From: Gammaproteobacteria bacterium
Lineage (GTDB): Bacteria; Pseudomonadota; Gammaproteobacteria; Chromatiales; Chromatiaceae
Reading direction: 5' to 3'
Length of the DNA: 5,282 bases
NCBI GenBank assembly: GCA_029287695.1
Contig: JARFQQ010000155.1
Location: 1-5,282, forward strand
The notes under the pieces are model-generated. The model was not told the origin of the DNA. It saw nothing but the letters and a program-made list of their open reading frames with translations, and did not search any database. A program made the translations under genes and the position numbers. This document shows, one piece after another, positions 1 to 5,282 of the stretch. Positions within the stretch are counted from its first letter, which is position 1, and the number at the start of each line of letters is the position of its first letter.

Positions 1-200
1 AGGGAGTTCAGTCCGAGCAGCTTTCTGGCAACCGGGAAAGCGATCCCCGGAGCGAGGATTTCATCCTCATGATCGATCTGGTACTGGCAGTAGGCGTCGA
101 TGCCCTGCTCTTCAAAAATCTGGTGTGACTGGTCGAGATCGAAAAGCGCTCTCGATGAGATGGCAACGACGAGCCGATGCTGGTGACTGGATGCCGGCAC
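1..200 (-). CDS. 5'-nucleotidase family protein (PF06189-like), N-terminal part, cut by window edge
   Basis: Sixty-six codons of an N-terminus are visible before the window ends. The protein reads MPASSHQHRLVVAISSRALF and continues through FDLDQSHQIFEEQGIDAY (residues 20-37), then HEDEILAPGIAFPVARKLL (44-62). The pattern 'VVAISSRALFDL.ES..IFE.QG..AY..YQ..HE.E.L.PG.AFP..RKLL.LN' is what I recall of bacterial relatives of cytosolic 5'-nucleotidase I, which dephosphorylate nucleoside monophosphates in the cytoplasm. The catalytic aspartate region of the family should lie further on, outside the window. I chose GTG at 200 because no ATG is available in this frame and an SD-like GGTGAG sits just upstream, overlapping the stop of the preceding gene. 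Only 4 bases separate the genes, which suggests translational coupling. An overlapping frame with ATG at 208 is longer on paper, but it encodes a Ser/Arg-rich sequence without family resemblance. The family call is from memory; the frame choice is firm. Confidence 0.8.
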   Translation of the reverse strand, partial: MPASSHQHRLVVAISSRALFDLDQSHQIFEEQGIDAYCQYQIDHEDEILAPGIAFPVARKLLGLNS

Positions 201-204
201 TGGC

Positions 205-651
205 TCACCAGGGCATAAACATCCTCACGGGATTGGAAATCTTGTTAACCCCATTACTCATCCGGCCCATGTTGTGGCCCATGTAGTAAGCGGTTGTGCT
301 TATCTGGCGAATATCCTGGTTGAGAGTGCGCATGCTCTGATCCATGTTGTTCAGATTGGCCAGCATCGGTTTGAGTGTCAGGACAGTATCATCGATGGAA
401 TCCATCGTAACCGCCATGGTTCTGACATTGGCTGTCATTTCGCCCATGTTGGCTGCCATGGTTTGCATGTCACCCGCCAGAACCGTCATATTGGTGTCGA
501 CGCTGACCGCCAGGAAATGAACATCACGAGCCAGGTTGTAGATGAGATAGAAGCCGTAGGCAGCAAGAATGACGAACGCGAACAGGGACGGATAGACAAT
601 CAGCTCCCACCGATTGATTTCCTTCTGATCGTTAAACTGTTCGTTACTCAT
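205..651 (-). CDS. Membrane-anchored protein with methionine-cored coiled coil, function unknown
   Basis: I do not recognise a named family for this 148-residue protein. A short polar N-terminus (1-16) is followed by one hydrophobic span (about 17-40, YPSLFAFVILAAYGFYLIY). The remainder, about 108 residues, is predicted to lie outside the cytoplasm. From residue 51 to 138 apolar residues follow a 3-4 heptad spacing: positions 55, 58, 62, 65, 69, 72, 76, 79, 83, 86, 90 and 93, then, after Pro95 and a stutter, 100, 103, 107, 110, 114, 117, 124, 128, 131, 135 and 138. Twelve of these core positions are Met, and Met makes up 16 of 148 residues overall. This predicts a single-pass protein with a long, possibly bent or hairpin, coiled coil. 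Start ATG 651 is the first in frame after a stop at 673-675, but it has no clear Shine-Dalgarno. It is the first gene after a candidate promoter and is nearly fused to the nucleotidase gene. A scaffold or a metal/hydrophobic-ligand binder is possible, but neither is shown. Confidence 0.85.
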   Translation of the reverse strand: MSNEQFNDQKEINRWELIVYPSLFAFVILAAYGFYLIYNLARDVHFLAVSVDTNMTVLAGDMQTMAANMGEMTANVRTMAVTMDSIDDTVLTLKPMLANLNNMDQSMRTLNQDIRQISTTAYYMGHNMGRMSNGVNKISNPVRMFMPW

Positions 652-682
652 CGGGCTGCACGCAGGTCGGAATCATGAATGC

Positions 683-705
683 GCACAATCTATTACAGAT
701 CGTGC
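683..705. promoter_or_regulatory. Imperfect palindrome overlapping a promoter, candidate operator
   Basis: On the plus strand the arms gcacaatct (683-691) and agatcgtgc (697-705) are reverse complements at 8 of 9 positions around a 5-base centre. The dyad covers the candidate -10 and most of the spacer of the promoter at 687-715. That is where a dimeric repressor would block RNA polymerase. No regulator gene is in the window, so the cognate factor is unknown. It could also be a chance dyad. Confidence 0.45.
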
Positions 706-715
706 AAGCTGTCAA
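687..715 (-). promoter_or_regulatory. Sigma70-like promoter for the 148-residue protein gene and nucleotidase
   Basis: Read on the minus strand, a perfect -35 hexamer TTGACA (715-710) is followed after exactly 17 bases by TAGATT (692-687), which matches 4 of 6 bases of TATAAT. Initiation would fall near 680, giving a leader of about 30 bases before ATG 651. It is the only convincing promoter-like element in the gap behind the ParA gene, and it separates the window into two transcription units. No start-site data exist; this is motif matching only. Confidence 0.55.
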
Positions 716-730
716 TGAGGCCCTATTCCC

Positions 731-749
731 TGATATTTATGAAATATCA
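731..749. repeat. AT-rich perfect inverted repeat downstream of the ParA gene
   Basis: The arms tgatattt (731-738) and aaatatca (742-749) are perfect reverse complements around a 3-base centre. The repeat lies 18 bases past the ParA-type gene stop and 15 bases upstream of the -35 element. A direct repeat atgaaat also occurs at 739-745 and 749-755, one helical turn apart. With A/T-only stems and no T-run on the minus strand it is a poor intrinsic terminator. A protein binding site upstream of the promoter is more plausible. Confidence 0.45.
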
Positions 750-767
750 TGAAATTAGTCGCCAAAA

Positions 768-1409
768 TTAGCGAATCAGATGAGGATAAACCTCCGCAGC
801 AAGCGCATTGAATTCCCTGACTCCCGGGTCTCGCGGATCGAGTTCCATGGCTGCCAGGCCCTCACTGAAGGAGTGCAGGAAGACAGGCCGCTGGGACAGT
901 CTCGGCATGAGGAAACGAATCCCCGGCAGACTGACGAGAGCCGCTGCAGTTTCATACGACTCGTTGGCCGCGGTTTGCATGTCAACGCGGTTAATGAAGG
1001 CATAGATCCCCGGCGGATTCGGCAACCTCGAAACGACAGAGGTGGCGTAACGGGTGAAGCGCTGTGTTGACCAGACATCCGCCTGGCTGGGCGGAACAGG
1101 CACGACAATCTTGTCTGCGATGAGCAGCGCTTTCTTCAGGGACTCCATGTCAGCCGTGCCCACATCAATAACGACTTCGTCATAGTCGTCATAGTTCACA
1201 CCGGCAGACCACTCCCTGCGGCCGATCACCTTGATTCTCGGCTTGTATCCCTCCTCGCTTCTGACATAGGCCACGTCGGTCAGGGTCGCCTGGGGGTCGA
1301 GATCAATCGCAAGCACGCGCTGGCCGGACAACGCAAGCCAGATGGCAAGGTTGAATGTAACGGTACTTTTTCCCGAGCCGCCTTTCAGGCTGCCGATGAC
1401 TGTTATCAT
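768..1409 (-). CDS. Orphan ParA/MinD-family ATPase
   Basis: This 213-residue protein is a single-domain deviant-Walker P-loop ATPase. Walker A is KGGSGKST at 9-16, with the signature lysine K9 as well as the P-loop lysine K14. The Walker A' segment is DLDPQATLTD at 36-45. Walker B is VVIDVGT at 79-85, centred on D82. INRVD at 139-143 is the usual strand-end motif of the fold. The length fits the short ParA branch (McdA-, VirC1-, ParC-like) rather than chromosomal ParA with an N-terminal DNA-binding domain. Members dimerise with ATP and position DNA or protein cargo on the nucleoid or membrane. I see no MinD-type amphipathic C-terminal helix. ATG 1409 is preceded by a strong SD, GAGGAAG (1421-1415). 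There is no ParB and no iteron or parS-like array in the window, so plasmid partitioning is unlikely here. The gene is 37 bases behind the exported-protein gene and in line with the RND gene. Its cargo is therefore plausibly the neighbouring envelope machinery, which is inference. Confidence 0.93.
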   Translation of the reverse strand: MITVIGSLKGGSGKSTVTFNLAIWLALSGQRVLAIDLDPQATLTDVAYVRSEEGYKPRIKVIGRREWSAGVNYDDYDEVVIDVGTADMESLKKALLIADKIVVPVPPSQADVWSTQRFTRYATSVVSRLPNPPGIYAFINRVDMQTAANESYETAAALVSLPGIRFLMPRLSQRPVFLHSFSEGLAAMELDPRDPGVREFNALAAEVYPHLIR

Positions 1410-1446
1410 TGATTCTTCCTCTCGTGCACGGTCTGTTCGCCGTTTG

Positions 1447-1983
1447 TTATCTGGGCATGCCGAATCCGCCGGGAAACGGCATTAGCCCACCTGCCGGATA
1501 GGGGTAGGAATAGGGTGATGGAAAGCTGTACGGATAGCCAAGTGGCATACCCATGGGTGGCATCCCCATCGGCGGTGTCACAGGATATTGCGTTCCCTGT
1601 GGAGGCACTCGCAAGGGATTTACCTGCTGTTGAACTGCCGGGGAATCCATCGGTGCCGGACAGGCCTGGACCTGTTGTTGCAGACCGCTGTTCCGGCCGT
1701 CAGGCTGAGTATCCTGCGGTCGATCCTCGAGGGTCTTGCGCTTGCGCATCGGCCTGAAAACATAGCCCTGATCCTCGAGTGACTTGAGCAGTGACTGGTC
1801 ATCTTGCCGGTTTGTTCGGGGATTTCCGACCTGCTCGTCAATGGCAGACTGCATTTCCGCAGAAACATCTTTCTGGCGGAAATGGTAGGTTTCTCCCTCA
1901 TGTTCATATCCGGCAGCATTTGCCGAAAATGTCTGGAAAAGCATGACCAGTCCTGTAGACAGAACGCTGTATGCCCGTTGCAT
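1447..1983 (-). CDS. Small exported protein with Pro/Gly/Met/Tyr-rich C-terminus, function unknown
   Basis: From ATG 1983 this is a 178-residue protein with a classical Sec signal peptide. It has MQR, a hydrophobic core to about residue 19, and a likely cut after ANA (residue 23). The mature part starts AGYEHEGETYHFRQKDVSAE. It has a polar, charged middle (about 24-100) with a basic patch RPMRKRK near 77-83. It then has a Gln/Pro-rich stretch containing the single Cys (108), and a low-complexity C-terminus (about 136-178) built of P, G, M, Y, F and S, including PPMGMPPMGMP. The single Cys and the lack of a lipobox argue for a soluble or wall-associated periplasmic protein. A TTG at 1992 would add three residues and overlap the pump's stop, but ATG 1983 has the SD. 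Coupling to the RND gene suggests the two proteins are made together and may meet in the periplasm. I do not recognise the family. Confidence 0.82.
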   Translation of the reverse strand: MQRAYSVLSTGLVMLFQTFSANAAGYEHEGETYHFRQKDVSAEMQSAIDEQVGNPRTNRQDDQSLLKSLEDQGYVFRPMRKRKTLEDRPQDTQPDGRNSGLQQQVQACPAPMDSPAVQQQVNPLRVPPQGTQYPVTPPMGMPPMGMPLGYPYSFPSPYSYPYPAGGLMPFPGGFGMPR

Positions 1984-1985
1984 GA

Positions 1986-1990
1986 TCCTC
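1986..1990 (-). promoter_or_regulatory. Ribosome binding site that decides the exported protein's start
   Basis: Minus-strand GAGGA (1990-1986) lies 2 bases before ATG 1983 and overlaps the TGA stop (1991-1989) of the pump gene. It supports ATG 1983 over the upstream TTG at 1992, which has no SD. It also implies that ribosomes finishing the pump reinitiate here. The spacing is shorter than ideal. Confidence 0.5.
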
Positions 1991-4900
1991 AATTCAAACC
2001 ATCGTCAGAGTCGGATGAAGTGTCGCGCAAACGAATACCCCGTCGCTTGCGCGGCTTGTGCGCACTCTCCTCCAGAACATCCTTAATCAGGGATTCCGGC
2101 TTCTTATCTTCTGGTGATGCCTGCTCTTTGGCAGGTTGAATCGGTGCAGAAATCAGGTCGAGATCTTCCTCTGAAGCCTGACCGGTTTCGATAATATCGT
2201 CGAACCTTTCTTTTTCAGCAGCACCCTTCTCAACCGGTTCGGGTTCGATCTCCCGAACAGGCTTGCGCGCAAGCGGTTCCTGGGAAAAAAGCTCGTCTTC
2301 GGGAGCAGCTTGCGGCTCGGCTGTTCTCGCTTCAGGAGCCGGGGCCGGCGGCGGTGCCTCGGGTGGTGGCGTGGCCGGTTTCGGGGCAGCAGGGGCCGGA
2401 GGTGATGGTGGCGCAGCTGCAGCCGCTTTCTCTTTCTTCCTGAAGAAGCCAAGCAGCCAGCGAATGATGCCGCCGATAACACCGATCACGGCGAAAAGAA
2501 CAGTAATGAACGCAGACCAGAGCGGGATAAGTCTGTCTGACAGTTTTCTTCGCGGCCCTTCATCCTCGACTGGCGCTGTGCCTTCAGACTGCCTCGAGAT
2601 CTTCGTTGGCGGTGGCACTTCCACACCGGCAACAGCATAGAGGGATTCTCTCGCCTTGCAGGTACTGAGCGGAATGACGACGAGAGTCAGCACCGTGGAG
2701 ACCAGGACCCCCGCAGCCAGCGAGATAGCCATGCCCTGGAAGATCGGATCAGTCAGGATGACGGATGAACCGCCAACAAGCGCAAGGGCCGTGATGATGA
2801 TGGGACGTGTACGGGTCTTGCATGCGCGCACAACGGCCTCTTCGAGGGACGTGCCTGCCCGGACCTCATGAATGGTGAAATCGACGAGCAGAATGGAATT
2901 GCGCACGATGATACCGGCCAGGGCAATCCAGCCGATCATGGAAGTGGCCGTGAACTCTGCGCCGGCAAGCCAGTGAGCGGGAATGATTCCAAGCAGTGTC
3001 AGCGGAATCGGTGCCATGATGACGGCGGGGATCCGGAAGTTCTTGAACTCGATCACGACGAGGAAATAGATCAGAGCCAGCGCCAGTATGAAGGCGGCGC
3101 CCATGTCACGAAAGGTCTCGTAGGTGACTGTCCACTCCCCTGCCCATTCGAACGCCGACCTGGTGTCATCAGAGGGCGGTCCCATCCATTCGATGTTGTC
3201 GAGCAAATACTGGCCATCCGGCGAGATATAGGCTTTCTCGCGCAGGATGTCCTGCACCTGCATCATTCCATAGACGGGTGCCGCGAGTCGTCCACCGACA
3301 TCGGCAACCACATACTCAACACCGCGCAAATCCTTGTGATAGATGATGTCATCTTCCTTCTGCTCGACGAAATTCCCGAGTTCACGCAGCGGTACTGTGA
3401 CGTTGTCCGGTGTCGAAATCGGGAGATCGCCGAGTCGACCAACCTGCGCCCGGTCGGCAAATGGCAGCTGAAGAATAATATTGACCGGCTCTTTACCCGC
3501 CGCCTGCTTGACATCGCCCAGAGGCTGGCTGCCGAGCGCCATGACGAGGTTCCTGTTGATGGCATCCTGCGTGATGCCGAGCAGCTGCGCCTTATCCTTG
3601 TCGATTTCGAAGCGCCAGTAAGTCATGTCCTGCATCATGAAGTTGTCAACATCACGCAGGCTCTCTGTTTCGGAGAAGATCTGTGTGAGGTCAGCAGCAA
3701 CCTGACGGCGGGTTTGAGGATCAGGTCCGTAGACTTCGGCCACCACCGATTGCAAGACCGGTGGGCCTGGTGGCATTTCAACCACCGCGTACCTGGCTTT
3801 TGTGTCAGACAACATCTCGCCGAGGGCCGCACGGGCTGCGACAGCCAGCTCATGGCTGGTACGCATGTCGTTTTCCTTGCGAATGTTCTTGTCGAGCAGC
3901 TGGACCTGTATCTCGGCCTGCCAGGGATACTGGCGCATGTAGTAGTGGCGTACCATGCCGTTGAAGTCAAATGGCTTGGCTGTGCCCACGTAGGTCTGAA
4001 TGGCCGTGACTTCCTCGAAGGTGCGGAGTTTCTCGGCAATGCGGGCGGCTACGTTCGCCGAATCGGGCAAGGCCGTGCCCTCGGGCATGTCAAGCACGAC
4101 CGTGAATTCCGGCTTGTTATCCAGCGGCAGCATCTTGACCGGCACGGATTTGAAATAAAACATCGAGCAGGCCAGGATCAACAGAGACCAGAGCGTCAGG
4201 TTGAAGAACTTGCGCTTCGACGGGTTGTCGATCATGGGGCCGAGAATTCTGCGATACATGCCTTCGAGTCGTTCGGCTTCCTTGTGCTCGCGCTTTTCAG
4301 CCGCCTCGAGGTAGCGCATCGAGGGCAGCAGCAGCGGCAGCCGTGACATCCAGGGTGTGAATGCAAAAGCTGCAAACAGCGATATGAGCATGGCAACCGA
4401 TCCCAGTTTCGGGATCGGAGACATGTAGGGGCCCATCATTCCGCTGACGAAGGCCATCGGCAGCAAGGCTGCGATGACGGTGAAGGTTGCAAGGATGGTC
4501 GGGTTACCCACTTCGCGAACGGCATCAACCGCTGTTGCGAGGTCGGTTTTGCCGCGTTCAAGCCAGCGTCGGTAAATATTTTCGACCACGACAATGGCAT
4601 CGTCCACGAGAATACCGATCGAGAAGATGAGCGCAAAAAGACTCACGCGGTCGATTGTCATGCCCCAGATCAATCCGACGAAAATCGTCATCAGGAGCAC
4701 TACAGGGATGACGAGAGTAACGACAATTGCAGGCTTGAAGGCGCGAAACGCCAGTAACACAAGGACGGTGACGAGTCCGGTCGCGATAAACAGCTTGAAG
4801 AGCAGCTCGTTGACTTTGCTATCGGCCGTTTGGCCATAGTCCCGCGTGATGGCGAAGTCCACGTTAGTTGGTATCAGGCGTCCCCGCAGGTCCTCGATGC

Positions 4901-5282
4901 GCTTCTTGATGGAGTTGGAGACCGTGACGCCGTTGGTCCGCTCTTTCTTGGCGATCGCGATGGTGATGGCGGGCACGCCATCGACTTGTGTGATCACAGC
5001 ATTTTCGTCGCCATTACCGAAACCCGCCGCCGCGCCCGTGTAGTAAGTCACGATATTCCTGGCGTCTTCCGGCCCCTGGCTGATATGGGCGACATCACGC
5101 ACGCGCACCGGCAAACCGTTGAAGTTACCGACAATGACTTCACCGATATCTTCCGGAGTCGATAGAAAAGAACCACTGACTACCAGTTGGCTCGTGCCAC
5201 CGCTCTCGACCATCCCGACGGGAGACTCGGAATTTGCTTTCTGGATGGCTTCAGCAACGAAACCGAGGCTGATGCCATAACC
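1989..5282 (-). CDS. RND-superfamily efflux transporter permease, N-terminus outside window, with long C-terminal extension
   Basis: The frame is open from the right edge to TGA at 1989-1991, giving 1,097 visible codons. About 190-200 N-terminal residues, including TM1, are missing by comparison with AcrB. Numbered from the internal Met at 5213, hydrophobic spans at about 139-158, 162-182, 189-210, 238-258, 270-290 and 336-355 fit TM2-7. The second periplasmic porter half spans about 360-700, including PFDFNGMVRHYY and VVEMPPGPPVL. TM8-12 follow at about 702-848. TM4 carries the proton-relay pair D204-D205 (ILVDDAIVVVEN), as in HAE-type pumps and unlike the single Asp I recall in CusA-type metal pumps. 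The TM10 position equivalent to AcrB Lys940 is Arg (R771, GIIVRNSILLVDF), and T808 is in TM11. Such pumps use the proton gradient to move drugs, lipids or metabolites out, usually with an adaptor and an outer-membrane channel; neither is in the window. After TM12 about 225 extra residues follow (see separate entry). Substrate unknown. Confidence 0.95.
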   Translation of the reverse strand, partial: GYGISLGFVAEAIQKANSESPVGMVESGGTSQLVVSGSFLSTPEDIGEVIVGNFNGLPVRVRDVAHISQGPEDARNIVTYYTGAAAGFGNGDENAVITQVDGVPAITIAIAKKERTNGVTVSNSIKKRIEDLRGRLIPTNVDFAITRDYGQTADSKVNELLFKLFIATGLVTVLVLLAFRAFKPAIVVTLVIPVVLLMTIFVGLIWGMTIDRVSLFALIFSIGILVDDAIVVVENIYRRWLERGKTDLATAVDAVREVGNPTILATFTVIAALLPMAFVSGMMGPYMSPIPKLGSVAMLISLFAAFAFTPWMSRLPLLLPSMRYLEAAEKREHKEAERLEGMYRRILGPMIDNPSKRKFFNLTLWSLLILACSMFYFKSVPVKMLPLDNKPEFTVVLDMPEGTALPDSANVAARIAEKLRTFEEVTAIQTYVGTAKPFDFNGMVRHYYMRQYPWQAEIQVQLLDKNIRKENDMRTSHELAVAARAALGEMLSDTKARYAVVEMPPGPPVLQSVVAEVYGPDPQTRRQVAADLTQIFSETESLRDVDNFMMQDMTYWRFEIDKDKAQLLGITQDAINRNLVMALGSQPLGDVKQAAGKEPVNIILQLPFADRAQVGRLGDLPISTPDNVTVPLRELGNFVEQKEDDIIYHKDLRGVEYVVADVGGRLAAPVYGMMQVQDILREKAYISPDGQYLLDNIEWMGPPSDDTRSAFEWAGEWTVTYETFRDMGAAFILALALIYFLVVIEFKNFRIPAVIMAPIPLTLLGIIPAHWLAGAEFTATSMIGWIALAGIIVRNSILLVDFTIHEVRAGTSLEEAVVRACKTRTRPIIITALALVGGSSVILTDPIFQGMAISLAAGVLVSTVLTLVVIPLSTCKARESLYAVAGVEVPPPTKISRQSEGTAPVEDEGPRRKLSDRLIPLWSAFITVLFAVIGVIGGIIRWLLGFFRKKEKAAAAAPPSPPAPAAPKPATPPPEAPPPAPAPEARTAEPQAAPEDELFSQEPLARKPVREIEPEPVEKGAAEKERFDDIIETGQASEEDLDLISAPIQPAKEQASPEDKKPESLIKDVLEESAHKPRKRRGIRLRDTSSDSDDGLN
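1992..2669 (-). other. Unusual C-terminal extension of the RND pump
   Basis: RND pumps normally stop shortly after TM12 (residue 848 in the numbering from 5213). Here a polar linker (849-894) leads to a hydrophobic stretch (about 895-925, coding 2439-2531) flanked by basic residues on both sides (RRKLSDR and FRKKEK). Next come a Pro/Ala-rich spacer (930-962, coding 2328-2426), an acidic Glu/Pro/Asp-rich region (963-1050), a basic patch KPRKRRGIRLR (1053-1063, coding 2025-2057) and an acidic end DTSSDSDDGLN. Positive charge on both flanks suits a re-entrant or peripheral hairpin, which would keep the tail cytoplasmic. A true thirteenth TM would instead put the tail in the periplasm. The tail is predicted to be disordered. 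Confidence 0.8.

Noticed and set aside
8..208. A 66-codon ATG frame on the minus strand.
   Set aside because: Ser/Arg/Thr-rich with no domain resemblance. It is out of frame with the recognisable 5'-nucleotidase N-terminus starting at GTG 200.
274..678. A 134-codon plus-strand frame opposite the Met-rich protein gene.
   Set aside because: His-rich composition comes from reading Met codons (ATG) in reverse as CAT. The minus-strand frame has a transmembrane segment and a heptad pattern, so it is the real one.
731..749. Rho-independent terminator after the ParA gene.
   Set aside because: The hairpin stem is A/T only with a 3-base loop and is not followed by a T-run on the minus strand.
2153..2482. 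A 109-codon minus-strand frame and the plus-strand frame at 2263-2640, both with biased composition.
   Set aside because: Both are alternative readings of the pump's Pro/Ala/Glu-rich tail. The Arg/Pro and Gly/Ala/Ser runs are products of that low-complexity DNA.
1989..2669. The possibility that the pump tail is a frameshifted or fused separate gene.
   Set aside because: The frame runs without interruption from TM12 through the tail to the stop, and there is no internal SD plus start that would set it apart. A fusion event in the past cannot be excluded.
2868..4346. A 492-codon open frame on the plus strand.
   Set aside because: It lies entirely opposite the RND pump, whose protein is clearly real. 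Its translation is His/Arg/Gly-rich without any family resemblance or membrane pattern, and it has no SD. It is a codon-bias shadow.
1..5282. CRISPR arrays, insertion sequences, tRNA or rRNA genes, attachment sites.
   Set aside because: No regularly spaced repeats, transposase-like frames, terminal inverted repeats or RNA-gene signatures were seen in reading either strand.

Overview
The window is a compact accessory or transport locus from a bacterium, most likely a proteobacterium. The reasons are moderate GC with GC-rich third positions, Shine-Dalgarno starts, a proteobacterial-type RND inner-membrane pump, and a PF06189-type 5'-nucleotidase. I cannot place it further from sequence alone. 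Every gene I can support is on the minus strand, so the window reads right to left.

In transcription order, the first gene (5282 to 1989) is the 3' four-fifths or so of a large RND-superfamily transporter. Its N-terminus lies outside the window. It has the proton-relay Asp pair of the drug/lipophile (HAE-like) pumps. It also carries an unusual ~225-residue C-terminal extension, made of an extra hydrophobic segment and a long Pro/Ala/Glu-rich cytoplasmic tail ending in a basic patch. Its stop codon touches the start region of a small exported protein (1983 to 1447) with a Pro/Gly/Met/Tyr-rich C-terminus. After 37 bases comes an orphan ParA/MinD-type ATPase (1409 to 768) with a strong ribosome binding site. 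No ParB is visible. These three genes look like one operon.

A 116-base intergenic gap (652-767) follows. It holds an AT-rich perfect dyad (731-749) and a sigma70-like promoter (687-715) whose -10 and spacer are covered by a second dyad (683-705). This looks like a regulated start for a second unit. That unit encodes a 148-residue membrane-anchored protein with a methionine-cored coiled coil (651 to 205). Four bases later comes the start of a cytosolic 5'-nucleotidase-family protein (GTG at 200, running off the left edge), which is not the frame of the longest open reading frame there.

The most interesting reading is that the RND pump, the exported Pro/Met-rich protein and the ParA ATPase, possibly with the Met-rich coiled-coil protein, form one envelope system in which a ParA-type ATPase positions or clusters the transporter through its disordered tail. 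This is inference from gene order and sequence character, not a described system that I recognise.
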